Source: JANQUM01 sp047630355
GTDB lineage: Bacteria > Bacteroidota > Bacteroidia > Cytophagales > Spirosomataceae
Direction of reading: 5' to 3'
NCBI GenBank assembly: GCA_047630355.1
Contig: JBLHXN010000002.1
Location: 16,229 to 80,228 of the forward strand
DNA length: 64,000 bases
Position numbers and translations under genes: made by a program. Positions 35,560 to 45,212 of this stretch are shown piece by piece; the first letter of the stretch is position 1; each line of letters begins with the position of its first letter. The notes under the pieces are model-generated. The model was not told the origin of the DNA. It did not search any database and saw only the letters and a program-made list of their open reading frames with translations.

Positions 35560-37036
35560 TTTTGTTACGGGTTGAATAAATGATTCTGCGAGGTTTAAAG
35601 GTTTCACCGTTAAACTTGTAAGGAAGTTGGAATACATTTCCCTTTTTGTTGGAAAAGTAAAGGTGCGAAGCAGAAGACTGCCGAGGGTGTCCGTCCGCCC
35701 AGAAAGCGTAAAAACCATCGTGATAATCAACGGGTTTTCGCGGGTACGAATGGTTCATTTTACTATTTGTGGTTAGCTTTTTTTTGCGTTTCCAGTTAGT
35801 TGAAGCATTAGATAATTCCCAGATTTCAATTTCTCCTCCGTTGTTATAATTGAACGGTTGATTTCCCGTGGGAGCAATAATTCGCCACGTTCCATCGTCG
35901 AAGTATAAAGAGCCATAGTCGTAATTATGATCTACTTGGGCAACCGTTTTTACTTGCCATTTTTGGTCGATAGATTGAATCGTTTTAAATAGGTGAGGCC
36001 CTTGATCCGAACCGGGGTTTGGACCAGTACTTTCGATGTAAGAAATCATTGGGTTTCCTGCGTCATCAAAAGCAATATCATTTATGTAAGTCAATTTTCC
36101 TTGTTTTTGGGCATCTAAAACTAAGGCGTTATTTTGCACAGAAGCCAATGGAACCTCTACACCTTCTCCGAAACTATTTTGCCACGTTTTGCCAAAGTCG
36201 GTTGTTTCAAGATAATAAATATTTGTTCTGAAATCTAAACCCGCCCGATCCTTTGTGTCCGGGTGGTAATTAAATACGGAGGTTATTTTTAACCGTCCGT
36301 CTTTCAATCTTTTTACACCGCTTGACTGATAATGCCCTTCCTGTATTTTTCCGAGGTCGTTAATTTTTGACCACGTTTTGCCGTCTTTGCTGGTTACGTA
36401 ACCAATCGTGCGACGAGGCTTATTTTTTTTGTATTTTAAAACATCCTTTTCGTAATGAGTCATCAACCCGAAAAAGCCATTTTCAGCGTCGTAGTACATT
36501 TGTAAATAGGAGAAGTTATCGAAAGGGACTCGTTTGTCCTCTTTTTGATAAGTTGCATTGACTAATTCAAATTTATCAATGCTAAAAGGTGCTGAACTCT
36601 TATGTATATACGAAGGTCGTTCTACGCCGTGCGAAGTAGAAAATAGCCAGATATAACCAGCTTTATCAAGACTGATTACGGGATTGTCGTGGGCATCGTC
36701 CGTTTTTTTATCCAACACAATCGTTGGGCGGCTTACCGTTTGGGTTTTATGGTCGAAGAAAGCTACTTCATGCAGCAAACTTGGGTTTTCTTCTTTGGAA
36801 GATCCGCCGTAACAAAAGAAGGTTTTGTCAACCGCTTTTGAATAAACCGAAAATGGGTAGTGATTGGCGGGGTACGTTCCCAACCCTCCGCTGTATTTGT
36901 GAACGTACTCATTACTAGTTTTACCAATGTGATACCAAATTCCCCGAAAACCATCGTCTTTTTGGTTTAGCGTAACTGGCTTCTGAGCAACTGTGTTCAA
37001 AAATAAAAAAGATAAAAATACTCCGATATACTTCAT
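35546..37036 (-). CDS. BNR_4-type beta-propeller protein, possible polysaccharide lyase
   Basis: About 496 residues from the ATG at 37036 (MKYIGVFLSFLFL, a signal peptide). The start overlaps the upstream stop as ATGA; a TTG at 37042 is less likely. Propeller blades follow the BNR_4 pattern: DDGFRGIWYHIG, TYPANHYPFSVYSK, KKTDDAHDNPVISLD, IWLFSTSHGVERPSYIHKS, RRTIGYVTSKDGKTWSKIND and DGFYAFWADGHPRQSSASHL. The two histidines in DDAHDNP and FSTSHG correspond in position to those used by PL24/PL25 ulvan lyases, which share this propeller. Being between two lyase genes, it may be a third lyase or a binding protein. That role is inference. Confidence 0.75.
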   Translation of the reverse strand: MKYIGVFLSFLFLNTVAQKPVTLNQKDDGFRGIWYHIGKTSNEYVHKYSGGLGTYPANHYPFSVYSKAVDKTFFCYGGSSKEENPSLLHEVAFFDHKTQTVSRPTIVLDKKTDDAHDNPVISLDKAGYIWLFSTSHGVERPSYIHKSSAPFSIDKFELVNATYQKEDKRVPFDNFSYLQMYYDAENGFFGLMTHYEKDVLKYKKNKPRRTIGYVTSKDGKTWSKINDLGKIQEGHYQSSGVKRLKDGRLKITSVFNYHPDTKDRAGLDFRTNIYYLETTDFGKTWQNSFGEGVEVPLASVQNNALVLDAQKQGKLTYINDIAFDDAGNPMISYIESTGPNPGSDQGPHLFKTIQSIDQKWQVKTVAQVDHNYDYGSLYFDDGTWRIIAPTGNQPFNYNNGGEIEIWELSNASTNWKRKKKLTTNSKMNHSYPRKPVDYHDGFYAFWADGHPRQSSASHLYFSNKKGNVFQLPYKFNGETFKPRRIIYSTRNKNEKD

Positions 37037-38895
37037 TTCCAATCAGCTAATTTTTTCACTTTCACTTTACGCTTAGATGAATCGGGCACGAGCATTACTG
37101 TGAAATCATAGGCTTCGTTTGCTTTGAGATCAACCTCAAAACCGACGCGAATTATTCCTTTGTTTTCGGCGTCGTAGTCGTGAACGGGTTCTGCGGACCA
37201 CTTTTTGAGTTTAACTTCCTGTTTGGAAATTACTATTAACGCCACACTTTTACCATTTTGCGTGAGCGTAATTTGATTCTTTCCGGCTATCTCTGCATCG
37301 GCGGGCGTGACCATTGTCCATTGCATCTTTGTCGGGTTGTGACCCGTTTCGATTTCATCCTTAATTACTACAATTTCTTTATCCATTATAGCTACGCCCC
37401 GCTTGGCAGTCCTTACTTTATTGGCGTAAACGGGCGTCATATCCGTGACGGCACTCATGAAGTTCTTACGGTCAGTTTGTTGGATTATTTCAGATTTACC
37501 ATCTACCAATTGGAATTCGTTATCAAACGTAAGCGTGTTATGGTAGCGGTTATTATAACGCAGTATTTTCCAACGCTCTCCGTCCTGCTCTTTATCCCAT
37601 AGCTTGACTCCTTTCGATTCCAGAGATTGGTAATTTTGCATTCCTAAATCCATTGCCCAGCGTTCGCCATTGGTATCCATCACAAATGAGCCGATGTCCA
37701 TGTGTCCGTGGTTTACGGAGGGTGATCCGCTCTTTAATCCAACAAAAATTGCGTTGGGGTCTGTCCAGGAAGTTCGCATCATCACCACGGGATTTTTACC
37801 TTCTCCCTGCCAAAAAAGTTTGCTTGGTGGTGGTGAATTTTCAAAAGATAATCCTTTTCCCCAAATCATTACTGAGGGGAAAATTCGATCCGAGAGGCGA
37901 TAGGTTTTATTTTCTACAAATTCATTTTGTCCATAAATTAACGACGGATTGTTCGCTTTTGAGGCAAACCAAAAAATGGTGGGTTCAAAGCGTTTTTCTC
38001 GGAGATGACCCGCGTCGGAATAATTAAAGGCATAGCCACTTGCTCCAATCATGTGCTGTTTGTATTCGGCAGTTGCCAGAAATCCCGGCGTATTTGTCAA
38101 CCCAAAATCTGTATCGTAAACTTTTTCAATGGCATTCAAGAAAAGTACGTTGAATGATGTTCCGTAGGTCCAATACGAATCCCCTTCGGGGTACGCACCG
38201 GAAGGTTGGTAATCTTTCATGGGCAATTTGATAGTTTCTACCGCTCGCTCTATCGTCTTCTGTGCGAGTTCGGGAGCATCTTCGTAAACTGCCAATGCTC
38301 CAAATGTCATTCCGGCATTGCAAACCTGATTCCAGTTGTGGGATGCTTTTAAAAACCAGTTATATTTTTTATCGTAAGATGGTTCAATTCCCTTCGTCAG
38401 AATTGCCTCACGGATAATTTCTTTAGAACTCGTTGACAAATCATTGAAAAGCCAATCGTACCCAATAGCCGCCGCCATGGTCATTTCTGCCACGTCTAAA
38501 AAGTGTGTTGGATTCCAGTCTGTAAATTGTGCTATTTTGAGTAACTCTTCCTCGGCACGATTAAAATATCTTTTATCTTCCGTCATGCGGAATGCGTACG
38601 ACAGGAAGTAGGTGCGTCTTAGGGCTTCGCGGGAAACAGAAAGTAACCGCCTTCCGATTTGTTTGCGTTCCAGCGTTTCGAGCGAAATAATGGCGTCGGC
38701 TTCTCCCAAAATATCTTCGTGGATTTGTCTCCAGTATTTGTCGCTTTGTATGTTGTTTTGAATGTTCTGCAAGTCGCTGTCGAAGAGCAATAAACGCGGA
38801 TGCGACTGACTAATATTTTGCGGAATATTTACTTGCCCGTTAACCAGCAGAGAGCTGATTATGACGAGAAGAAATAGTGTAGTGAGCTTTTTCAT
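37033..38895 (-). CDS. Heparinase II/III-type polysaccharide lyase B
   Basis: About 620 residues from the ATG at 38895 (MKKLTTLFLLVIISSLLVNG, a signal peptide). The toroid domain opens SHPRLLLFDSDLQNIQ and has FLKASHNWNQVCNAGMTFGA and YPEGDSYWTYGTSFNVLFL. The C-terminal beta domain has SVNHGHMDIGSFVMDTNGER and AMDLGMQNYQSLE. NHGHMDIGSF and YHNTL are characteristic of the heparinase II branch (PL21-like). It is the first gene after susD and is separated from it by a perfect 30-bp palindrome. Its stop overlaps the BNR_4 start. Confidence 0.9.
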   Translation of the reverse strand: MKKLTTLFLLVIISSLLVNGQVNIPQNISQSHPRLLLFDSDLQNIQNNIQSDKYWRQIHEDILGEADAIISLETLERKQIGRRLLSVSREALRRTYFLSYAFRMTEDKRYFNRAEEELLKIAQFTDWNPTHFLDVAEMTMAAAIGYDWLFNDLSTSSKEIIREAILTKGIEPSYDKKYNWFLKASHNWNQVCNAGMTFGALAVYEDAPELAQKTIERAVETIKLPMKDYQPSGAYPEGDSYWTYGTSFNVLFLNAIEKVYDTDFGLTNTPGFLATAEYKQHMIGASGYAFNYSDAGHLREKRFEPTIFWFASKANNPSLIYGQNEFVENKTYRLSDRIFPSVMIWGKGLSFENSPPPSKLFWQGEGKNPVVMMRTSWTDPNAIFVGLKSGSPSVNHGHMDIGSFVMDTNGERWAMDLGMQNYQSLESKGVKLWDKEQDGERWKILRYNNRYHNTLTFDNEFQLVDGKSEIIQQTDRKNFMSAVTDMTPVYANKVRTAKRGVAIMDKEIVVIKDEIETGHNPTKMQWTMVTPADAEIAGKNQITLTQNGKSVALIVISKQEVKLKKWSAEPVHDYDAENKGIIRVGFEVDLKANEAYDFTVMLVPDSSKRKVKVKKLADWK

Positions 38896-38960
38896 GTTTG
38901 GGTTAGGTATTGTTTTCCGTTTGATGGAAGCGAACAAGGCGTTTCAAATGAGTTGAAAAA

Positions 38961-38990
38961 AGTAAACCACAAAAATTTTTGTGGTTTACT
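38961..38990 (-). terminator. Perfect 30-bp palindrome between susD and the lyase genes
   Basis: AGTAAACCACAAAAA followed by its exact reverse complement. On the minus strand it is followed by six T residues, so it looks like an intrinsic terminator inside the operon. It may lower expression of the enzymes relative to susC/susD or protect the upstream mRNA. Confidence 0.75.
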
Positions 38991-39013
38991 AAAACTGTTA
39001 ACCTATGAAGTTC

Positions 39014-40783
39014 TTATTCCCAACCCGGATTTTGCCCGATATTTGGGTTCTGTGCCAGAGTGTTCAACGGAATTGGCCATAAGTAATCACGACCTTCGTT
39101 GAACGTTGGTACGGCAAAGTCTGAGCCGGCATAAGGATCTAAGTATTCTTTGCCATTTTCTGGGTCAGTGTATAAACCAATCACAGAACCAGCATAGCGG
39201 GTCTTCTGCTCAGCATTCATTGCTAAACCAAGAGATTTTTTCTCCAACTTCTTTCCTTGCTTCCAACGGCGGATATCATCATAACGATAACCTTCGTTAA
39301 ACAGCTCTACACGTCGTTCACGACGAATTTCTGCGAGTAAAGGTGATATTCCATCCGAAGTATAACGTGAATCAACCGGAACATCTGAGATATTCAAGTG
39401 AGGCATAGCAACACGGTCACGGAGTTTATTGATTGTCATGTCAAGATCAGCCTGCGTAATTGTGCCCAATTCGGCTTTCACCTCAGCATTGATTAAAAGT
39501 ACCTCGGCAAAACGCATAACGATGGCGGGTGATTCAGCGGTATTAAACGCTTTACCTATCATATCATCGGCGTTATAATTCTTAATTACGTGGTAGCCAG
39601 TATTGGTTTGGCGGCCACCCGCCATTCCGTTAATGCGAGGGTAATCACGCGTATCACCATTATGGAATTTATACAAGCGAGCATCGTCTGGATGAAGAAC
39701 TGTCTGACGCATCCGTGGGTCACGATTCACGAAAGTGTCTTCGATGGTCTCGTCTCCCTGATACAAAGATGATGTCGTAATTGGTTGACCATCGGTACAT
39801 AAATAGTCTTCTACGAAATCACGGGTAGCTCCACCGTGGTATTGGAAATACGACTGTACGTGGTTGGTGAAAATACCTAAGTTATATTTACGCCAGTACA
39901 TCACTTCAGGGTTACCACTAACGTCGAGTGTCCGCATGTACGAATTATAGTCTGTGTCTGGATTACCTGTATTGAAAATACTGTAAGGACCTTGGTCAAT
40001 TATTTCTTGTGACGCTTCAGCGGCTTTTTGCATGAATTTGTCACCACCTGGAAGTCCGTGATATTTCCTCCAAGTACCTTCAAACAAACATACTCTTGCC
40101 TGAACGAGCAATGCACACCAACGATTCAAACGTCCCGGAGCGTTCCCATCACCCCAATTATCAGGTAAGTTTGTTGCGGCAAATTCAAGGTCTTCAAAGA
40201 TTTTGTCCATTGCTTCTACACGAGGCATTCTTTCAGCAAAGAGTTCCTCTGATTCTGTATTGAGCTCTTTTTCAATGTACGGAACATCTCCAAACTTGCT
40301 TACCTTATCAGCGTAAAACCAGCCACGGAAGAGTCTTGCTTCGCCAATATATTGATTTCGGACTCCTTCTGAGACATCTGCTCTGCCATAATTTGCCATT
40401 CCAATATTAATGGCACGTACGAAGTCCCAGCCCTTGTAACCATAGAAATCTGGGTTTCCAGGGACTTGATATTTACCCGACCTTACCTGCATGTAGAAGG
40501 TGTGGCGTGGATGCCGGGCGGTAGCGTTATCTGACAATTCGTCAAGATACCACCTGCTGTACCGATGACTGTCGAAACCGTCATCGTGAGCCATCAGGAT
40601 AGGCACATTGTCATCGTTACGAGCAATGTTATACAAGCTGTTGTTGTAAACTGCCAGATCATTCTCTGTATTCCAAAACGTATCGTTGGAAACCGCATCT
40701 AACGGGACTCTTTCCAGAAATTCGTCATTACAACTTGTTCCTACAAACAAGAGTGCAATTAATGCTATTATTTTATTTTTCAT
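39014..40783 (-). CDS. SusD-family glycan-binding outer-membrane lipoprotein
   Basis: 589 residues from the ATG at 40783 (MKNKIIALIALLFVGTSC, lipobox GTSC, Cys18). The RagB/SusD fold is shown by FLERVPLDAVSNDTFWNTEN, the tetratricopeptide-like helices with YIGEARLFRGWFYADKVSKF, RDPRMRQTVL and the C-terminal IRRERRVELFNEGYRYDDIR, with RWKQGK and YLWPIPLNTLAQNPN. It sits on the cell surface as the lid of the SusC channel and captures oligosaccharides. The gene follows susC after 19 bp. Confidence 0.96.
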   Translation of the reverse strand: MKNKIIALIALLFVGTSCNDEFLERVPLDAVSNDTFWNTENDLAVYNNSLYNIARNDDNVPILMAHDDGFDSHRYSRWYLDELSDNATARHPRHTFYMQVRSGKYQVPGNPDFYGYKGWDFVRAINIGMANYGRADVSEGVRNQYIGEARLFRGWFYADKVSKFGDVPYIEKELNTESEELFAERMPRVEAMDKIFEDLEFAATNLPDNWGDGNAPGRLNRWCALLVQARVCLFEGTWRKYHGLPGGDKFMQKAAEASQEIIDQGPYSIFNTGNPDTDYNSYMRTLDVSGNPEVMYWRKYNLGIFTNHVQSYFQYHGGATRDFVEDYLCTDGQPITTSSLYQGDETIEDTFVNRDPRMRQTVLHPDDARLYKFHNGDTRDYPRINGMAGGRQTNTGYHVIKNYNADDMIGKAFNTAESPAIVMRFAEVLLINAEVKAELGTITQADLDMTINKLRDRVAMPHLNISDVPVDSRYTSDGISPLLAEIRRERRVELFNEGYRYDDIRRWKQGKKLEKKSLGLAMNAEQKTRYAGSVIGLYTDPENGKEYLDPYAGSDFAVPTFNEGRDYLWPIPLNTLAQNPNIGQNPGWE

Positions 40784-40802
40784 CGATATCAAATTTTAAA
40801 GA

Positions 40803-43800
40803 TTAAAGAGAAAGGTTAACGCCAAGTGTGAAAATACGCTGCATTGGATATTCAATAGCAGTACTGAATATCGACTCCGGGTCAAGTGGTTTTCTCAAAG
40901 TCGTAAATTCCCAAAGGTTTGCACCCACAACAAATATTTGTAGGTTCTCCATACCAATTTTATTTACAGCACCTGTTGGCAAATCATAACCAAAACGTAG
41001 GTTCTTTAAACGGATAAATCCGGCGTTTTGTAAATAACGAGACTGCTGCTGAAGGTTCTTTTTATCATTTGTTGAAATGTGGGCAGCCGGGAAATAAGCA
41101 TCTCTGTTATCTTCTGTCCAGGTCTCTGTCAGGAAGTAACGCTCTACGTGACCCGCATTGAAGGGGAAGAACCACGTCCAGTTACCAGATGATGGCCAGA
41201 AATCACGTCTTCCAATTCCTTGAAAGAAGATGTTGGCACTGAAGTTTTTGTATCGCAGGGTACTATTGATACCAAACGAATAACGTGGTGTTTCGTTCCC
41301 GATTATCTTACGATCACCCGGGTCATCTACGGTATTACTACCGGGGCTAATAATTCCGTCACCGTTTAAGTCAGCGTACTGAATATCACCTGCTCTCCAG
41401 TTGTTACCAATACGGGATTGGTCAGGAGCAGCGGCTACTGCGTCATCAGACTGAAAGATGCCGACGGTTTCGTAACCCCAAATCTCTCCTAATTGCTGAC
41501 CCACGCGGAAAGTATTATTAATCGCCCCGGTTGGGTTTTCAAACTTCGTGATTGTCGCTGTTGCATCGGCAAGTGCCAATGATACATCGTAGCTGAAGTC
41601 TTTTCCTACCCGATCTCTCCACGTTATGCTGGCTTCCCAACCGCGAGTACGAAGATCAGCGGCGTTTTCTTTCGGTGCATCCGTTCCTAAAATATCAGGA
41701 TACGCCACGTTCATTAACATGTTCTTGGTATCTCTTGTATAGACATCAAATGACGCGTCTAATTTGTTGTTCCACAATGAAACGTCCAAGCCGATATTCT
41801 GGGAAGCAACAGTTTCCCAAGTCAAAGAAGGGCTAACTAACCCGGGAGCAGAGACAAACGGAATCTGACCGCTTGAGAATTGATACGGAGATAACCCCGC
41901 ACCTAAAGTAGCGATAGACGGGTAATATACTTGTGTGTTTCCATTTTGCAGCGTTTGGTTTCCTAACTGACCGTAAGAAGCACGGACTTTGAGATTATTT
42001 AACCACGTGATGTCTTGCATAAATGCTTCCTCACTAATTCTCCAACCACCAGAAACCGACGGGAAGAAACCAAAGCGTGATTCGGTAGGGAATCGTGAAG
42101 AACCGTCATAGCGACCGTTGAACTCTATTAAGTAGCGATCATCGAAGATATAGTTTAGACGATAAAACGCACCACGAACGGAAAAGTCCTCTTCCGAACC
42201 AAAGGTCTGTTGGATACCCGTGGTTGCCGTGATATTAGGAACTAACGGACTGATTAGTCCAAAAGCTCTGGCACCTACGAAACGATAGTTACCGTCTTCT
42301 TGGTTAAAACCAGCCAGTAAATTTACATTGTGTTGAGTAGGTAGCATCGGGAAGCTGTACTCACCGTAAATGTTTAGTACATTGTAACGGTTTGTCCGTG
42401 TTTCATTTCTGACAAAATCATTTCCGCTAAACCCATTAGTTATCGGGCTTGGACTTGTTAGGTCATTTGAAACAATTTCAACTTTACTTTGTACGTCTTT
42501 ATACTCACGGTTAAATGAGTTGTGAGAGTAACTTCCAATAATTTTCAGCCCTTCTGCTGGCGTAAGGGTTAGCCCTTGCGTTAACCAAATGTCATTATTA
42601 GTAAACGTCCTTCTTCCACCATCCAATAGGTACGGAAACCAGTTTGTTCCACCAAAGTACTTTCCGATGAGTGGTTCGTATTGGTCACGGTCTCCTTGTT
42701 CGAGGTAAAATGGAAGGTCAGGAAACTGGACGGGCATAATGGGATTGACACGAGCCAGTGAATTAATGTTAACATCCCAGTTGTAAAAAGTAGGCTTATC
42801 ACTATTCTGCTGATTGAAAATAACTTTCTCATTTAGTGTTAGCCATTTATTGATTTTGAAGTCAGCTTTCATCATCAAGTTGTAACGCTTGAATTTCTCA
42901 TTATTTGCTGGCTTAATGTAACCATCCTTGCTTAGGTGACCAAGTGATAAATAATAGCTACTCTTTTCTGATCCACCCGAAACAGATACGTCGTACTGTT
43001 GGGTCGGGGCGAAGTCAGTCATGATTTGATCCTGATAGTTATTGTTCCCGTAGAAACGTAAGTCTCCATCAAAAACTCCCCAAGCATTCTCATCGGTAGG
43101 ATTTTCTGACCAACGTCTTGTTCCTTCTACATAATCGTCATCGTAATTTGGAGCACCATTAGTACGAATATTTGCTAAGTTACGAGCATTCACAAACTCA
43201 TGTGGATCTGTAATAGGATCCATGTTAAAGATAGGTTGAGCCAAAGATATTTGTGAACTGACATTGACTCTTATTTTTCCGGCGGAACCGGATTTGGTTT
43301 CAATCAAAATAACACCAAAAGCGGCACGGGCACCGTAAACAGCCGCCGCAGCGGCATCTTTCAATACCGATACACTTTTAATATCGTTCGGGTTGATGCG
43401 GTTAATATCCATCGGAACGTTGTCCACTAACACAAGTGGAGAGCCGCCGTTTATGGAATTAAAACCACGAATGTTAAATTCGGGCGATTGCGATGGATCA
43501 CCATTCTGTACGGTTACGTTCAGGTTAGGAATTACGCCTTGAAGACCTTCTCCCACGTTTGCGATGGGCCGACTTTCGAGGCGTTCGGCGGTTGCCACGC
43601 CTACTGAACCGGTTAAGTTGACCTTTTCTTGCGTACCGTAACCAACCACTACGATTTCAGCGAGGGTTTTTTGATCCTCTTCTAAAGTAACGTTAATAGC
43701 AGTTTGGGTACCCACTTTTATTTCTTTCGGCAGAAAACCGATAAAAGTGAATACCAGTACATCGTTCGGGGAATTTGTTGTCAGACGGTAATCCCCATTC

Positions 43801-43985
43801 GCATCTGTTGAAGTACCTTTTGTAGTACCTTTGATTTGCACACCAACGCCCACCATAGATTCACCAGCGGGGTCGGTCACTTTGCCGCTTGTAGTTTGAG
43901 CTGCTACATCGAAACTGCTTGTTGTAAACAGTAGCACGCAGCAAAAACATGCAGTGAAAAATGTTTGAAGTAGATTTTTGTTCAT
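40803..43985 (-). CDS. SusC-family TonB-dependent glycan transporter
   Basis: 1060 residues. A signal peptide ends near VAAQ. A carboxypeptidase D-like domain (about 30-118, SGKVTDPAGESMVGVGVQIK) precedes the TonB box and plug (VVVGYGTQEKVNLTGSV, then SVSVLKDAAAAAVYGARAAF). The barrel ends with IFTLGVNLSL. There is no N-terminal STN domain, so regulation by a FecR/sigma pair is not expected; control by the divergent LacI gene fits better. It imports oligosaccharides bound by the SusD partner. It is the first gene of the operon. Confidence 0.97.
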   Translation of the reverse strand: MNKNLLQTFFTACFCCVLLFTTSSFDVAAQTTSGKVTDPAGESMVGVGVQIKGTTKGTSTDANGDYRLTTNSPNDVLVFTFIGFLPKEIKVGTQTAINVTLEEDQKTLAEIVVVGYGTQEKVNLTGSVGVATAERLESRPIANVGEGLQGVIPNLNVTVQNGDPSQSPEFNIRGFNSINGGSPLVLVDNVPMDINRINPNDIKSVSVLKDAAAAAVYGARAAFGVILIETKSGSAGKIRVNVSSQISLAQPIFNMDPITDPHEFVNARNLANIRTNGAPNYDDDYVEGTRRWSENPTDENAWGVFDGDLRFYGNNNYQDQIMTDFAPTQQYDVSVSGGSEKSSYYLSLGHLSKDGYIKPANNEKFKRYNLMMKADFKINKWLTLNEKVIFNQQNSDKPTFYNWDVNINSLARVNPIMPVQFPDLPFYLEQGDRDQYEPLIGKYFGGTNWFPYLLDGGRRTFTNNDIWLTQGLTLTPAEGLKIIGSYSHNSFNREYKDVQSKVEIVSNDLTSPSPITNGFSGNDFVRNETRTNRYNVLNIYGEYSFPMLPTQHNVNLLAGFNQEDGNYRFVGARAFGLISPLVPNITATTGIQQTFGSEEDFSVRGAFYRLNYIFDDRYLIEFNGRYDGSSRFPTESRFGFFPSVSGGWRISEEAFMQDITWLNNLKVRASYGQLGNQTLQNGNTQVYYPSIATLGAGLSPYQFSSGQIPFVSAPGLVSPSLTWETVASQNIGLDVSLWNNKLDASFDVYTRDTKNMLMNVAYPDILGTDAPKENAADLRTRGWEASITWRDRVGKDFSYDVSLALADATATITKFENPTGAINNTFRVGQQLGEIWGYETVGIFQSDDAVAAAPDQSRIGNNWRAGDIQYADLNGDGIISPGSNTVDDPGDRKIIGNETPRYSFGINSTLRYKNFSANIFFQGIGRRDFWPSSGNWTWFFPFNAGHVERYFLTETWTEDNRDAYFPAAHISTNDKKNLQQQSRYLQNAGFIRLKNLRFGYDLPTGAVNKIGMENLQIFVVGANLWEFTTLRKPLDPESIFSTAIEYPMQRIFTLGVNLSL

Positions 43986-44044
43986 GAGTTGAATAAATTT
44001 ATTGAATTGTAATTTAGGGTAAAAAAACTGGATTAATCAATGTG

Positions 44045-44079
44045 GCGTAAAGCTATATTTACGCAATCGTTTTCGTAAA
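44045..44079. promoter_or_regulatory. Overlapping dyads, probable LacI-family operator and susC promoter
   Basis: A 22-bp dyad TTTACGCAATCGTTTTCGTA plus AA (44058-44079) matches its reverse complement at 9 of 11 half-site positions around a central CG, the layout of LacI-family operators (ACGNAANCGNTTNCGT). A second dyad GCGTAAA-6-TTTACGC (44045-44064) shares its right arm. On the minus strand TAGCTTTA lies beside it as a Bacteroidota -7-like element for susC. Confidence 0.7.
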
Positions 44080-44151
44080 TTTGAAGAAACTATTTTTAAA
44101 CCTTTGAGTAGTGATTCAAGGTTTGCTTTCTAAAAATGTTAATATAGCAAT

Positions 44152-45180
44152 ATGGGAGAAGTGACAATTAAAGATATTGCGATTGCCTTAGGAATGGCTC
44201 CTTCTACAGTTTCGAGGGCATTGCGGGGAAGCTACGAAATAAACGAAAAGACCCGTTTGCGGGTAGAGAAGTACGCCCAGCAAGTGAATTACCGTAGAAA
44301 TACAATTGCTCAGAGTCTGCGGGAAAAACGGACGAGGGTATTGGGGGTTGTTGTACCTGAGATTTCTAACAACTTTTTTTCGGAAGTTATAAATGGGATT
44401 GAAGACGAGGCCTTTACCAGAGGATATCAAATCTTGATTTTTCAAACCCACGAATCTTTTGAACGAGAAAAGCAGACGGTTCAGCAACTTTATGAGCGTC
44501 GGGTTGATGGATTACTTATCAGCCTGTCGGGCCAAACCACAGACATTGAACACTTAAGCAGATACAGAAAGGAAGACCTGTCGGTGGTTTATTTTGATCG
44601 GGTTCCGGAAGGAGAGGAGGTTGATAAGGTAGTAGTTGATAGTTTTGAGGGAGTATACAGTGCTGTAAATTGGATGGTCTCAAATGGCATGCGGAAGATT
44701 GCTCTGCTCACCAGCCCGCCGGATATTTACATTACTAAAAAACGATTAGCTGGCTACACTCAGGCTTTAGAGGATAATGGCATTACTTACAATGAGGAGC
44801 TGATAAAATATTGCGGTTTTGAACCTTGGGAAGCTCACGAAGCCATCAAAGAATTAATTGATAACCACCAACCGGACGGTTTTATAACTTGTGCCGATCG
44901 TCTCACGATTGATAGTTATGAGGAATTCAAACGGCAACTTACTATAGGGAGTACGTCGTTAGTGCCATTTTTCGGATTTACGAACATCAACGTAGCTCAT
45001 TTGCTTGATCCGCCGATAAACGCCATCGTCCAACCCGCTTACGAGATGGGAAGTAAGGCGGCGAAGCTGCTCATTGATAAGTTAGAATATAATGAAAACA
45101 AACATTCGAACCGAAAGCCATCCACTACACCCACGGAAGCTAAGTTGAAAACTAAATTAAAAATACACTTCGTGGAATAA
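44152..45180 (+). CDS. LacI-family transcriptional regulator of the uronate locus
   Basis: 342 residues. The N-terminal HTH reads TIKDIAIALGMAPSTVSRAL (5-24), followed by the hinge helix NTIAQSLREKRTRVLGVVVP. The periplasmic-binding-like sensor domain has ISNNFFSEVINGIEDEAFTR, DGLLISLSG and a C-terminal GSKAAKLLIDKLE. It is divergent from susC with 166 bp between the starts, and that gap contains a strong LacI-type dyad. It most likely represses or activates the susC operon in response to a uronate-derived ligand; the ligand is unknown. Confidence 0.94.
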   Translation: MGEVTIKDIAIALGMAPSTVSRALRGSYEINEKTRLRVEKYAQQVNYRRNTIAQSLREKRTRVLGVVVPEISNNFFSEVINGIEDEAFTRGYQILIFQTHESFEREKQTVQQLYERRVDGLLISLSGQTTDIEHLSRYRKEDLSVVYFDRVPEGEEVDKVVVDSFEGVYSAVNWMVSNGMRKIALLTSPPDIYITKKRLAGYTQALEDNGITYNEELIKYCGFEPWEAHEAIKELIDNHQPDGFITCADRLTIDSYEEFKRQLTIGSTSLVPFFGFTNINVAHLLDPPINAIVQPAYEMGSKAAKLLIDKLEYNENKHSNRKPSTTPTEAKLKTKLKIHFVE

Positions 45181-45212
45181 AGCAACTGCTAGATTATATC
45201 ATTCAAAGTCGC

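Noticed and set aside
35560..35730. N-terminal extension of lyase A
   Set aside because: A typical signal peptide begins at the ATG at 35559; the extension is the BNR_4 gene in another frame.
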